A DNA stretch of 64,000 nt from Rhizobium sp. BT04 (GCF_030053135.1 NZ_CP125652.1:1860001-1924000), one strand, 5' to 3'; shown: positions 18,810 to 27,852, counted from the stretch's first letter. A program made the numbers and translations. Notes: generated by a model from the sequence alone, not told the origin.

Positions 18810-18853
18810 AAAGATTCTTATAGCTGGGAGAAATAACGCAAAAAGATTCTTAT
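18810..18853. repeat. Two direct copies of AAAGATTCTTAT, 32 bp apart
   Basis: Exact 12-bp copies lie at 18810-18821 and 18842-18853. A start-to-start distance of 32 bp is about three helical turns, so a regulator would see both on the same DNA face. They lie 210-250 bp upstream of the Rap start codon. Confidence 0.6.
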
Positions 18854-18908
18854 CATATGTTCTCACTTATTATTAACGTAATATTCCCTAGGCCTTTCAT
18901 TATCTTAT

Positions 18909-18925
18909 GCACACTTAACGTGTGC
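18909..18925. promoter_or_regulatory. Palindrome GCACAC-TTAAC-GTGTGC, candidate operator
   Basis: Perfect 6-bp arms around a 5-bp centre, 139 bp upstream of the Rap start. The length suits a dimeric regulator. No regulator can be named from sequence. Confidence 0.45.
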
Positions 18926-19063
18926 CATTATTGGAAGTTGCGCCACGAAATGCTCAACTTCTGTTGATTATGTTCTTGACTCTCCGCATTAGGAAATCCT
19001 TAATCGGGCCGCTCGCCAAAGGTCAGGGACGGCCGGCGAAGAATAATTCAAGGAGAGAAATCA

Positions 19064-19774
19064 ATGGCAATTCATGCAACCGACGATACTGCAACATTTC
19101 TGGAAACCGACGCCATCTCGGGAAATCTGCTTTCTAACGATTCATCCGACAACGGCCACCTATTCCTGCGCGCCTTCGACCAACAGAGCGTTGGCGCCAA
19201 GCAAGGCAACAGCCAGATCACCGAAATCCAGGGCGACTACGGCACCTTCTTCGTCAAGCCGGACGGCAGCTACACCTATGTTCTGAGCGACGCCGCCAAG
19301 GTCGGCTTCACCAATGGCGAGTTGCTTCAGGAGAAAGTCTCCTACAAGATCTCCGACGGTAGCGGTCATACCGACGTCGGCCTGTTCACCCTGAATATTC
19401 AGGGCGTAACCCAGGTCAAGCCGATCGCTGTCGACGACCATTACAGCTTCACCGAAGGCAACCCCATCGGCGGCAACGCTCTGGATAACGACATTCCCGG
19501 CGACAACGGTCATCTCTTCCTCCGTCAGTTCGGCACCACGAACGTAAACGGCAATCCGAGCGCAACGACCGACGTCGCCGGCACCTATGGCACGTTCCAT
19601 GTCAAGTCGGACGGCTCATTCACCTATGATCTGGCAGCAGATATCGCCCCAGGCGATCACGTCACGGAAACCATCCAGTACTACAAGATTTCGGACGGCC
19701 AAGGTCACACGGATGTCGGCGTTCTGACGCTCAATATCACAGGCACGGATTTTGACTCCAGCCCGAGCGTCTGA
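19064..19774 (+). CDS. Rap-type secreted Ca-binding EPS lectin (two cadherin-like Ra domains)
   Basis: A 236-residue protein made of two tandem cadherin-like (VCBS/CHDL, Ra) domains, about 1-115 and 120-230. The repeats are easily aligned: N-x-L-x-N-D near the start, DNGHLFLR, GxYGTFxVKxDGSxTY, YKISDGxGHTDVGxxTLNI. There is no signal peptide and no enzyme domain. The arrangement and size match the RapA proteins of R. leguminosarum/R. etli, exported by PrsDE; RapA2 is described as a calcium-dependent lectin for acidic EPS. AAGGAG 8 nt before ATG 19064 fixes the start, and a strong terminator follows. Which Rap paralogue it is cannot be decided here. Confidence 0.87.
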   Translation: MAIHATDDTATFLETDAISGNLLSNDSSDNGHLFLRAFDQQSVGAKQGNSQITEIQGDYGTFFVKPDGSYTYVLSDAAKVGFTNGELLQEKVSYKISDGSGHTDVGLFTLNIQGVTQVKPIAVDDHYSFTEGNPIGGNALDNDIPGDNGHLFLRQFGTTNVNGNPSATTDVAGTYGTFHVKSDGSFTYDLAADIAPGDHVTETIQYYKISDGQGHTDVGVLTLNITGTDFDSSPSV

Positions 19775-19785
19775 TCATCAATAGT

Positions 19786-19826
19786 GCGACGCCCGGCACC
19801 TCAAGCAGCGGGCGTCGCTCTTTATT
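19786..19826 (+). terminator. Rho-independent terminator of the Rap gene
   Basis: A 10-bp perfect stem (GCGACGCCCG / CGGGCGTCGC at 19786-19795 and 19809-19818) is followed by CTCTTTATT. It lies 12 bp after the Rap stop codon. Confidence 0.85.
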
Positions 19827-19979
19827 GAAGGTGCACCCTCCAAGGGAAGCCGGGCTGCCGCTATCAATAACTTCCAGGAACGATACGGCGTTCATCTCGG
19901 AGACTTTCAAAGAAATTTCAAGGCGCTTGGTGAAAGCCCGCTTGACCTTCTGAACTGCCTTGAAACGCTACAGGTACTA

Positions 19980-20684
19980 TCACCTGCTGCAACGCTGTTG
20001 AAACCGTGCTGTCGCACCGTCTCCGACACTCGCCCAGGTTCGATCAAAGATTGGGCGAAGTTGTGGGCTGATCTCTTTGATCGTGGCATTGACCCTGCAA
20101 CGATCGCCGAGTTTCAGCATGGTCGTGAGATCACTATCGAGCGCGCGCGTGGCTGCGGCAAGCGTTGCATCAGTGAAATCGTTCCAGAAATAAAACCGCG
20201 TCAGAACCATCGCTTCGTCGTGGGGCGCGAGCACGACCGAACGCTTCATCATTCCCGCAATCGCGACCGGCTCCTCGGCAATTGTCGACTGCACGGCCGC
20301 AAGACGAAGCCAAAAATTGCTGTTCGTCGGCATGCACGACAGTGCATACCGCAGATATTGACGCGCACCCGACGCCGCAACGGCCCATGCATCGTAATTG
20401 ACATTGACGTTCTGCCGATCCAGTTGGGCCAGAACGAGGGTCACCCCGGTAGCCACAATGTCGGACCGGCAATAATGCCCGTCAACGACCTCGACACTGC
20501 GCGAAGCATATTTAGCCACGACATCATCAGCGACAGTACCGCCACGCTCAAGCCTTTCTGCGACGATCGACATACTGGCCGTTCTGATCGACGCGTACAG
20601 CTCCCGACCGGCCAGAACCGCAAAGACGACGGTAACGACAACAAAAACGATCCTGGAGCCCGAAACGAACCGACTGCGGAGCAT
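19980..20684 (-). CDS. Membrane-anchored protein of unknown function downstream of pssP
   Basis: A 234-residue protein with one N-terminal membrane span (about 11-27, RIVFVVVTVVFAVLAGREL) and a mainly alpha-helical remainder that may be TPR-like (repeated Ala/Leu helices, NFWLRLAAVQSTIAEEP). I recognise no named family. Its start overlaps the pssP stop by one base, so it is translationally coupled to the EPS co-polymerase and presumably belongs to EPS assembly in the inner membrane or periplasm. It is the last gene of the pssP transcript. Confidence 0.75.
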   Translation of the reverse strand: MLRSRFVSGSRIVFVVVTVVFAVLAGRELYASIRTASMSIVAERLERGGTVADDVVAKYASRSVEVVDGHYCRSDIVATGVTLVLAQLDRQNVNVNYDAWAVAASGARQYLRYALSCMPTNSNFWLRLAAVQSTIAEEPVAIAGMMKRSVVLAPHDEAMVLTRFYFWNDFTDATLAAATRALDSDLTTMLKLGDRCRVNATIKEISPQLRPIFDRTWASVGDGATARFQQRCSR

Positions 20685-22960
20685 CAGCTTTCAGTATAGT
20701 ATCGCGAGTATCGCTTATAATAATACTCGCTCGAGCCGAATGTCCGGTAGAGTTTCATCTGCGACGGGTCGACCTTGGTCAAGACAGCACCGACGCATTT
20801 TGCATAGAGTTCCGGCTCGGATAGCAAGGTCGACTGCACGACCTTGCGCGATGTCTTTCCCCACTCGATAACGAAAACCACTGCATCGAGCTTCGAATTG
20901 ATAGCGCGCGCATCGACGACCGGCGCTAGGGGTGGCAGGTCAACGATAATATAATCGAAGCTTTGACGCGCCGTTTCAAGAAGCTGATCCATGCCGCGTG
21001 ACGCCAGGAGTTCCGACGAATGCGGAACACGATACCGCGCCACCGTCGGCAAGAATGCGAGCTTTGTCCTGGGATCGAGAAGGATCAGATCCTTGAGCGG
21101 ACGGCCGTCGACGATCGCCTCGAGCAAGCCGGCCTCGGCATGGCGGCCGATCGCCCGGGTGGCACCGGGATTGCGCATGTCGCCATCGATAAGCAGGCAA
21201 CGCGCTCCCTGCATTGCCAGAAGCTTGGCAAAATTGATGGACGTCGTCGACTTGCCCTCGCCTGGCAGGCTCGACACGACGCCGATAACCTTGCAGCGCT
21301 GATCGGCTGCACTGAGGTCGATGGCAATCTTGGCGCTTCGCAATGTTTCGGCAAATGCCGAGAGCGGATGCTCCTCGACATAGGTCGTCGTCTTCCCGCC
21401 CCTGGCGATGCTTCGCGGATTGCTTGGATCAACGAGCGTTGGATCGTCGACGTTATTTTCAACCAGCGGCATGACGCCGAGAGACTCGACATCAAGCACC
21501 TCCCGGACATCATCGCCGGTGCGGAAGAACCGATCCCGGAATTCGCGGAAGGCTCCTATACCGCTTCCGACTGCGCATCCGAGGAACATCGCAAAAGCGA
21601 CGACGAGGGCCCTCTTCGGAGCACTCGGCTTCGTCGGGGTCTCCGCGGTCGTGATGATACGTGCGGCAGTGATCGGAAAGCTCTGCTGCTGAATAGCTTC
21701 CTGGTAACGCGTCAGGAAGCTCTGATAGAGATTCTTGTAGGTATCGCGCGTGCGCTCAAGCTCACGAAGCTGCACCTGCGTTTCGCCGGCGCTGGCGGCA
21801 ACGCCCGTCGCCTGCGTCACGCTGTCGCGCAAGGAATTTTCCCGCGATTTCGCCACCTGCAGCTCGCTCTGGTAGCTCTCGGCAATGCGGTTCAACTCAT
21901 CGAACATGAGTCTCTTATATTCTTCCATTTCCGCACGAAGCCGAACCGCCTGGACGTGATCGGGGCCGAGCCGTGCCTCGATTTCGGTTTCGAGCTTGGA
22001 AGCCTCCAGATATTTCTTGCGCAGGTCATTCGAAATGGAGCTGTCCAACACATCTGTGACGATCGCATCGGTCTGCTTGGCGTCGATAATCGACTTGACG
22101 CGCGCATATTTTGCCTCGGCCTTCGCCGTCTCGGCCTGTGCGTTGATCAATTGAGTGTTTATCTCGGACAGCTGCTGGTCACTGATCAGCGTACCGGAGC
22201 CGGCTTCAACCAGCCCATGCTCACTGCGGAATTTCTGAACCGCAAGGTCGGTGTCCAGCGCCTGCTGGCGCAGTTCCTCGATACGCTCCTGAAGCCATTG
22301 GCCGGCTCGGCGGGTCGCCTCGTATTTGGAATTGAGCTTGTCGACCATATAGACGTCCGCAATCGCGGCCGCGATTTGGCGCGCCATGTCGGGCGACTGC
22401 GAGGTATAACTGACGTCGAGAACATAGGATTTGCCGACGCGTTCGACATCGATATTGCCTGCGACGGTTTCGGCAGCGTTTCGCCGTCTCATTTCCGGAT
22501 CGGGTGCGACGGCCGCGTCATCGGCAAACCATGATTTGAAATTCACCAGAGATTTCAGCGTCGCGACTGAAAACAGCGAATTCTGTTGTGCATTAAACAC
22601 CGGATCGTCGACGAGTTTCAGCTTGTCGACAACAGCATAGGCGATCGTGTCGGACTTCAACAGCTCGACCTGACTGAGGACAGTGCCCTCGTCATCGTCC
22701 ATCTGGCCGAAAGCGGCCAGTTGGTTGATCACCTGACTATCGCTGCGATCGATCAGCACGCTCGTATCGGCGGTATAGACCGGCACCGAAGTCAGGACAT
22801 ACACAATGCCGAGAATGGCGAAGACGAAAGCGCACACCGCGACCATCCGCCACTGTCGGCGGGCAATCGCGATGAGCTTGTCGAAATCGATGAAGTCAGC
22901 TTCGTTTCCCGTATCGCGGGAGGGGTCGATACGTGGCGTAAGTTTATCTGGCGATAGCAA
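20684..22960 (-). CDS. pssP: Polysaccharide co-polymerase with BY-kinase domain (Wzc/ExoP-like)
   Basis: A 758-residue PCP-2a protein controlling EPS chain length. A Wzz domain with membrane spans near 38-58 and 451-470 flanks a long periplasmic coiled-coil region. The cytoplasmic bacterial tyrosine kinase part has Walker A SLPGEGKST (564-572), A' LLIDGD (589-594) and B YIIVDLPP (670-677). The C-terminal tail holds seven tyrosines (738, 746-748, 751, 754, 755), the usual autophosphorylation cluster. It forms pssT-N-O-P with the three genes upstream, acting with the Wzy polymerase and the OPX channel. Confidence 0.93.
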   Translation of the reverse strand: MLSPDKLTPRIDPSRDTGNEADFIDFDKLIAIARRQWRMVAVCAFVFAILGIVYVLTSVPVYTADTSVLIDRSDSQVINQLAAFGQMDDDEGTVLSQVELLKSDTIAYAVVDKLKLVDDPVFNAQQNSLFSVATLKSLVNFKSWFADDAAVAPDPEMRRRNAAETVAGNIDVERVGKSYVLDVSYTSQSPDMARQIAAAIADVYMVDKLNSKYEATRRAGQWLQERIEELRQQALDTDLAVQKFRSEHGLVEAGSGTLISDQQLSEINTQLINAQAETAKAEAKYARVKSIIDAKQTDAIVTDVLDSSISNDLRKKYLEASKLETEIEARLGPDHVQAVRLRAEMEEYKRLMFDELNRIAESYQSELQVAKSRENSLRDSVTQATGVAASAGETQVQLRELERTRDTYKNLYQSFLTRYQEAIQQQSFPITAARIITTAETPTKPSAPKRALVVAFAMFLGCAVGSGIGAFREFRDRFFRTGDDVREVLDVESLGVMPLVENNVDDPTLVDPSNPRSIARGGKTTTYVEEHPLSAFAETLRSAKIAIDLSAADQRCKVIGVVSSLPGEGKSTTSINFAKLLAMQGARCLLIDGDMRNPGATRAIGRHAEAGLLEAIVDGRPLKDLILLDPRTKLAFLPTVARYRVPHSSELLASRGMDQLLETARQSFDYIIVDLPPLAPVVDARAINSKLDAVVFVIEWGKTSRKVVQSTLLSEPELYAKCVGAVLTKVDPSQMKLYRTFGSSEYYYKRYSRYYTES

Positions 22961-23011
22961 TTTCGATCTCCAACAAAGGCGTCAAGCGCTAAGATCTAAG
23001 GGCAATTCCAG

Positions 23012-23722
23012 CTATTGTATGACCGGGACACTCTGACTCGTCGATTGCGTCGGGTCGGTAGACGATTGTCCCCCCGCTCCCGTGCTGACGATCCTCGTCG
23101 TCGAGCTTGTAGACAAGCTGTCCCCGTCGCCCGCATTCGAAACCTTCAACGTACCAGCGGTCGTCGCGGCGCCGTCAAACGGCGTGCCGTCATCAGAGCC
23201 GGGGCCCGTCTGCCCAACCGACCCATCGTTGCCGATACCGGCTGCAGCGGCCGCAGCACTTGCGCCCGGGCCGAGCGCCGCGGTTCCGCCTTCGGCGAGG
23301 ACCTTCGCAAAGGCGGCAAGCAGCGGCGCCAGATTGGGATCGGCGCTGGCCGCATCGGCGACAGCCTTTTCGATCGCCAGCTTGAACTGCGGGTCCGTCA
23401 CCTGGCAGCTGTTTGCGGCCCGTGCAAGACCTGAGCCGATCGCCGCCATCTGTGTGGCATTGGCCTTCTTGGCCTGCTCGATCACCGGCAACAGCGCGTC
23501 GTTGCTGCTGCCGACCAGCGCGCGAACGCGCGATGACAATACCAATGGATCGGACATGTCGAGGAGCGCGGCGGGATTGGCCGTAAAGCCACTCACATCG
23601 ACGGTCGTCAGGCTTGCCGGACCCAAGCAAGCTGCCGCAAAGGCGCTTGAACTCATGCCCGCAAACATTGCGAGGACAATTCCGCTATATGCAAGCTTAC
23701 GATAAACAGCTGACCTTGCCAT
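23012..23722 (-). CDS. pssO: Extracellular EPS-associated protein
   Basis: A 236-residue secreted protein: signal peptide at about 1-29 (ending SSSAFA), a helical Ala-rich domain to about 155, then a low-complexity Gly/Ser/Thr tail ending STSQSVPVIQ. I chose ATG 23722 because AGGAAG lies 8 nt upstream and the signal peptide begins there; in-frame starts at 23740 and 23767 have weaker sites. It sits between pssN and pssP, as pssO does in R. leguminosarum bv. trifolii, where PssO is described as an extracellular protein needed for EPS synthesis. No catalytic motif is visible. Confidence 0.85.
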   Translation of the reverse strand: MARSAVYRKLAYSGIVLAMFAGMSSSAFAAACLGPASLTTVDVSGFTANPAALLDMSDPLVLSSRVRALVGSSNDALLPVIEQAKKANATQMAAIGSGLARAANSCQVTDPQFKLAIEKAVADAASADPNLAPLLAAFAKVLAEGGTAALGPGASAAAAAAGIGNDGSVGQTGPGSDDGTPFDGAATTAGTLKVSNAGDGDSLSTSSTTRIVSTGAGGQSSTDPTQSTSQSVPVIQ

Positions 23723-23803
23723 AACCACAGCTTCCTTCATCAAATCCACTATGTAGGCCGCCGGCATTGATCATTCGCGATCGATGCCCCTCGCCTATTT
23801 CAA

Positions 23804-25015
23804 TCAATTTCCGAGATCCTGTATCGCGTTGCGCGTATCGTTCGCGTCATCCGTTACACCCGAAACAGTGGACGATACCGAGTTGACGATGTCAAGGAAC
23901 TTGACCAGTTCAACAGAGTCCGAATTGGAAATATAGATAATATCCTTGTCTTCCATCTTGAACTGCTGGGCGGCAAACAAGGTTGCGGGATCACGCAGGT
24001 TGGCACGTACGATCACCGGAACCGCATCCCCTGCAAATCTCGTCGTGTCCACGTGCATCGCTTGAAGCGTTTTCTTGGGAACCTGGCGATAGAGCAGAAC
24101 CTGAGCCGGATCGGCGCGGTCGTCGCGCAGGCCGCCTGCCTTTGCGATTGCCTCGCCAAGGGTCAAGTCAGACTCTTCGAAATCGAAGCGACCGCTGACG
24201 CCCGCGGCGCCGAGCGCAAGATAGGTGCGGCGCTCGTGATCGATCGAGATCGTATCATCCGGCGCAACATAGATATTTTCCGCCGGGTTCTTCAAGAGCG
24301 TGTTGTAGGCGACGGTTGCCGTCTTGCCGCGGCGCTGCAGCGTCACATTTGTTTCGATATTGTTGGTCGTCAAACCGCCCGCGGCGGAAATGACATCGAG
24401 AACACGTTCACCCGCCGGGCTGATCTCAATGCGCTGGGGATTGTTGACATCCCCGAGCACGGCAACCTGACTGGAGCGGCTTGTCGTTGTCGTAATAACC
24501 ACCTGCGGCTCGATCGCGCGGCTCGCCAGGCGATCCTCCACATCCTGCTCCACGGTCTCCTTGAGCCGACCGGCAGCCGGAACGCGACCCGCATAAGGAA
24601 TTGTGATCGTCCCGTTCCGATCAATAGTCTGGCTCGGCAAAGAGATATAATTGCCGGGTCGGCTGCCGGCGTCGGAGGGAATGAAGAGACCGCCGGACTG
24701 AGCTTCGAAGATGGCGACCTCAACGACGTCACCATACCCAAGCGGAATTTCGGGCGCCCCGCCTCGACCGCCGCCAAAGCCCTTGAAAGAGGTGGGCTGG
24801 GGAGACGTAAAATACGGGAGAACGTTCTTGCTGAGATCAATCAGGGCGTAGTCGATGCCGACACGACGCTCTTTCGTTGTCACTTTCACCGCCGCATCGC
24901 GATCAACATCCTTGTGATCGGGGCCGGATCTTGGCAATGACGTGCAGCTTGCCAATATAGTGGTTAGCGCTACAACAATGGCGACGCGTGTACTAACGAT
25001 ACGAGAACAACCCAT
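23804..25015 (-). CDS. pssN: Outer-membrane polysaccharide export lipoprotein (Wza/OPX)
   Basis: A 403-residue OPX-family lipoprotein. A lipoprotein signal ends in the lipobox LASC (Cys about residue 24), followed by the polysaccharide export (BexD/CtrA/Wza) domain (about 75-200, with YGDVVEVAIFEAQ) and SLBB-type repeats (about 190-340). It should form the outer-membrane channel for EPS, working with PssP. ATG 25015 starts the lipoprotein signal; an in-frame start at 25072 would bury it. It lies 290 bp after pssT, in the pssTNOP order. Confidence 0.92.
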   Translation of the reverse strand: MGCSRIVSTRVAIVVALTTILASCTSLPRSGPDHKDVDRDAAVKVTTKERRVGIDYALIDLSKNVLPYFTSPQPTSFKGFGGGRGGAPEIPLGYGDVVEVAIFEAQSGGLFIPSDAGSRPGNYISLPSQTIDRNGTITIPYAGRVPAAGRLKETVEQDVEDRLASRAIEPQVVITTTTSRSSQVAVLGDVNNPQRIEISPAGERVLDVISAAGGLTTNNIETNVTLQRRGKTATVAYNTLLKNPAENIYVAPDDTISIDHERRTYLALGAAGVSGRFDFEESDLTLGEAIAKAGGLRDDRADPAQVLLYRQVPKKTLQAMHVDTTRFAGDAVPVIVRANLRDPATLFAAQQFKMEDKDIIYISNSDSVELVKFLDIVNSVSSTVSGVTDDANDTRNAIQDLGN

Positions 25016-25303
25016 AGAATAACCTGTGTTGACGCCCCTGAAGCTACTGCCCCGCAATCTGACAAAATACAAGACAATCCCCGATCAATAACACTGAATG
25101 CCGATTAACATTCCCCTAACTGTGGCAGGCTGGCAACGCCAAGCCCTTTAGGAAGCGGAAAACGACCCAGGCCGACTTTTCTGGCGCCGCAACAATCCGA
25201 AGACTGTACCCGCTATAAAATTTCTTGCGTTTCAGAGTCAACAGCTCGCACCTGCACAATCGCTATTTTCCAAAAATCTTCATAAAATCCATCCATTTAG
25301 AAT

Positions 25304-26728
25304 TTAATTGGTTAGCGACCGCTCATATGCCATGTCCACCTCCCCGCTGCTCCGTCCAAGACTGATCGCGACAACTGCACTGAGGAAGGCTGAATAAAAC
25401 ACGGCAAAACCCGGTATCTGCAGCGAGAAATCCACCGCCGCATGAAGGGCGACCAAAACCGTCGCGGCCAAGCCAAGAACAACATAGTGCCTCAGGCGCC
25501 GTCTTTGCGCGAGCCCGCGCCGGAACACGCTGGCAAGCACCGAGAAAACAAGGATCGCCGCAATCGGGAATACTATTCCGAGGCCCAGAAATCCTTCGAG
25601 ATAGAAATTATGAGCCCGGTCGAAGATCCCGAAAATTCCGCAGGCCGGATCGCGGTAGGCAGAAAATACGGTCCGGAAGGTTCCAAGACCGGTCCCAGTC
25701 AACCAATGATCCGAAATGGCACGCCATATGCCCGGCAGGATGCAGAACCGATCATCATCCTCGAGCCGCCGCTCTTGTGCGCGCAAAATCGCCTGGCCGG
25801 CAAACATCGTCAGCAGCACGACGACGAACACAATCGCCGAGAGCAGCTTCAGCATCGAACGCCATCTTGGCACCGGTTTCAGATGACGCCTCGAGCCGTT
25901 CCAATGGATGACAAGCCACGGAAAATAGATGAGAGCGGCAACAAAGGTCGCAAATATCCCGGCGCGCGAGCGGCTCAACATCAGCGCGGTGAAGCATGCG
26001 CACAAGAGCAGGGCGTAGATCCACGATCTCAGGAGAAGCGTGTTTCGGCCCGGCTCGCCGGGCGGATGGTTTGAATAGGAACGGGCGATGTCTCTGACCA
26101 GGGTCAGCATCAGCAGCGTCCCAAGCCCGAGGAAGGTCGCGGCGGTATTGCGGTTGACGAAGACCGCGGTCAGGCTGTCGAGGTAGGCGTGTTTCTCGAC
26201 GACGATCAGGATGCGGGGAAACAGCGAAAATTGCAGCAGGCCGAAAACTGCGATGATGCCTGCAGAAAGCCCGAGACCGTTAAGCACTGTCCTCGCGCGC
26301 TGATCGGTATCGCATAAGAGAAGCCCGGTCAGGAACGTGACGAAGGGCAGCGCCACCCAGAGGATCGAGGCGAACGTGTCGGCCGGTTCGACGGAGATCG
26401 CCGCGTAATTGACGCCCGCCAGGTCACGCGCGACATCCCAAGCGGGATTTGCCAGCCACCGCGAAGGCAGTTGGATCGTCTGAATAAACATCCATCCTGT
26501 CAGAACGATCAGCAGAAACAGGACGATGCCGAATACCCCCCTGCTCTGTCTCGGCTCTCCGAACAGCAGTCCCGAAATAATGGCGAGAGCAAACATTCCG
26601 ATCGCCGCGAAGGCGAAGGCCAAGGGTGTAACGCTTCCGAACGGTATGAGCGTCAATATAACGAGGCCGATGAAGGCAAAAAGCAAAACCTCTCGCAAGA
26701 CCCGCTTATTGATGAGGTTGGAGAACAT
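25304..26728 (-). CDS. pssT: EPS polymerase (Wzy/O-antigen ligase family)
   Basis: About 475 residues with roughly twelve predicted membrane spans and a large periplasmic loop (about 325-385) containing the Wzy_C/O-antigen-ligase pattern HWLTGTGLGTFRTVF. It should polymerise flipped EPS repeats in the periplasm. The start is uncertain: ATG 26728 gives a compact first span, while an in-frame ATG at 26767 adds 13 residues; neither has a good ribosome-binding site. Gene order pssT-pssN-pssO-pssP matches R. leguminosarum. The 288 bp before pssN hold no gene and may include a promoter. Confidence 0.88.
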   Translation of the reverse strand: MFSNLINKRVLREVLLFAFIGLVILTLIPFGSVTPLAFAFAAIGMFALAIISGLLFGEPRQSRGVFGIVLFLLIVLTGWMFIQTIQLPSRWLANPAWDVARDLAGVNYAAISVEPADTFASILWVALPFVTFLTGLLLCDTDQRARTVLNGLGLSAGIIAVFGLLQFSLFPRILIVVEKHAYLDSLTAVFVNRNTAATFLGLGTLLMLTLVRDIARSYSNHPPGEPGRNTLLLRSWIYALLLCACFTALMLSRSRAGIFATFVAALIYFPWLVIHWNGSRRHLKPVPRWRSMLKLLSAIVFVVVLLTMFAGQAILRAQERRLEDDDRFCILPGIWRAISDHWLTGTGLGTFRTVFSAYRDPACGIFGIFDRAHNFYLEGFLGLGIVFPIAAILVFSVLASVFRRGLAQRRRLRHYVVLGLAATVLVALHAAVDFSLQIPGFAVFYSAFLSAVVAISLGRSSGEVDMAYERSLTN

Positions 26729-27037
26729 GTGAATTCGTTTACCAGAGAAGGCGGCGACCAAAGCCATTGCAACCGAAGAGTTTAATTTACTCGTACTAAC
26801 ATAAGTTGAACATCAAGCACTTGCGTGCTAAAGTGTAACAGAATTCCACATTGTTTAAAATTGTCGCGAAAGGTTTAAGCCAATCGAGACAAGGCCCGGC
26901 TATGCTCCCTCCAAGCAGCAGAAACGGGACAGATATTCTGCGCCCAATACTTGGCAGATCATCAGATCGCCATGCCATTGACCGAGAAAAAAGGCAAGTC
27001 TGATCTCAATCGGTTGCCCTGAACGGGGATTTAACAG

Positions 27038-27637
27038 ATGAAGAAAACGTTCGTTACACTTCTGGCGCTGACCTTTACAGCAGGCAATGCCTGCTCAGCA
27101 TTTGCCGCCGGTCCCGCGGGTTTCGCCCGCGGCCTGAACGATAGTTCGGCGGTCAGCTATATCTCCGAAAAAGGCAAGATCATCCCACCCTTCGCCCAGG
27201 TATTGTTCTGCGCCCAGAACCCGGCCGAATGCCGTGACAACAATGGGCTCTCGGTCGTTGCGCTCACCGACGAGCAGATGCTGCAGCTGAAAAACGTGAA
27301 CAGCACGGTCAATCGGACGATGATCGGCCGCAACGACTCCAGCAGCGAACTGAACGGCGATGTCTGGAAGGTGAATGTTCGCAGCGGCGACTGCGAAGAT
27401 TTCGCCTTGACCAAGCGCAGTCGGCTGATCGCGATGGGTTGGTCGTCGCGCGCTTTGCGAATCGCAACGGCATATACACCCTCCGGTGAAGGACATGCGG
27501 TCCTCGTGGTCAGGACCGACAAGGGTGACCTCGTGCTCGACAACAGGAAAAGCAGCATCAAGAACTGGCGGGATACCGATCTGCGCTGGGACAAGATTCA
27601 ATCGGGGACAGACCCCTATGTCTGGTACCGGCTGTAG
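27038..27637 (+). CDS. Bacterial transglutaminase-like cysteine protease (BTLCP, LapG-like)
   Basis: A 199-residue periplasmic protein: signal peptide (about 1-23, ending AFA), then a BTLCP/DUF920 domain with Cys119 (SGDCEDFA), His153 (GEGHAVLV) and Asp168 (LVLDN) as the expected triad. LapG, the studied member, cuts the N-terminus of type I-secreted adhesins under control of a c-di-GMP receptor. Here the gene lies among EPS export genes and close to a type I secretion system with adhesive substrates; no lapD-like receptor is in the window. Its substrate is unknown. GGGG precedes the ATG by about 12 nt. Confidence 0.85.
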   Translation: MKKTFVTLLALTFTAGNACSAFAAGPAGFARGLNDSSAVSYISEKGKIIPPFAQVLFCAQNPAECRDNNGLSVVALTDEQMLQLKNVNSTVNRTMIGRNDSSSELNGDVWKVNVRSGDCEDFALTKRSRLIAMGWSSRALRIATAYTPSGEGHAVLVVRTDKGDLVLDNRKSSIKNWRDTDLRWDKIQSGTDPYVWYRL

Positions 27638-27852
27638 AGGCTTGGCCTGCGGGAACACCAAACTCGGTCTTCCGGAATTGACGTCGAGCCGGCTCTGACG
27701 AACGGCTCGACTTGTCACATTGCCCACACAAACCTATGTTTCTTGCTGTCGAGGGGGTAGCCGGCAACGCGTTGTCGTGCCCCCGGTTCGATGTTCGATG
27801 TGGGTATCAAGCGATCTTCGATATTGTCTTTTCACCCAGATTCAGTATGACC

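Larger units (their letters stand above)
18376..19063. promoter_or_regulatory. Long AT-rich divergent regulatory region between plyA and rap
   Basis: This 688-bp region lies between divergently transcribed plyA (-) and the Rap gene (+) and contains no supported gene. It is markedly AT-rich in a GC-rich neighbourhood. It holds a 12-bp direct repeat AAAGATTCTTAT at 18810 and 18842 (32 bp apart) and a palindrome GCACAC-N5-GTGTGC at 18909-18925. It most likely carries both promoters and binding sites for one or more regulators. Confidence 0.6.

Noticed and set aside
16768..19774. Possible RTX (GGxGxDxUx) calcium-binding repeats in PlyA and Rap
   Set aside because: No nonapeptide repeats are present; the domains are cadherin-like instead.
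19907..20089. Short minus-strand peptide ending FRRSSGLSPSAL, resembling an AraC C-terminus
   Set aside because: Only about 15 residues look similar, it overlaps the 234-residue gene and its spacer, and no further homology is visible; coincidence or at most a tiny relic.
21020..22534. 504-residue + strand frame within pssP
   Set aside because: Antisense of PssP, whose kinase and Wzz motifs are complete on the other strand.
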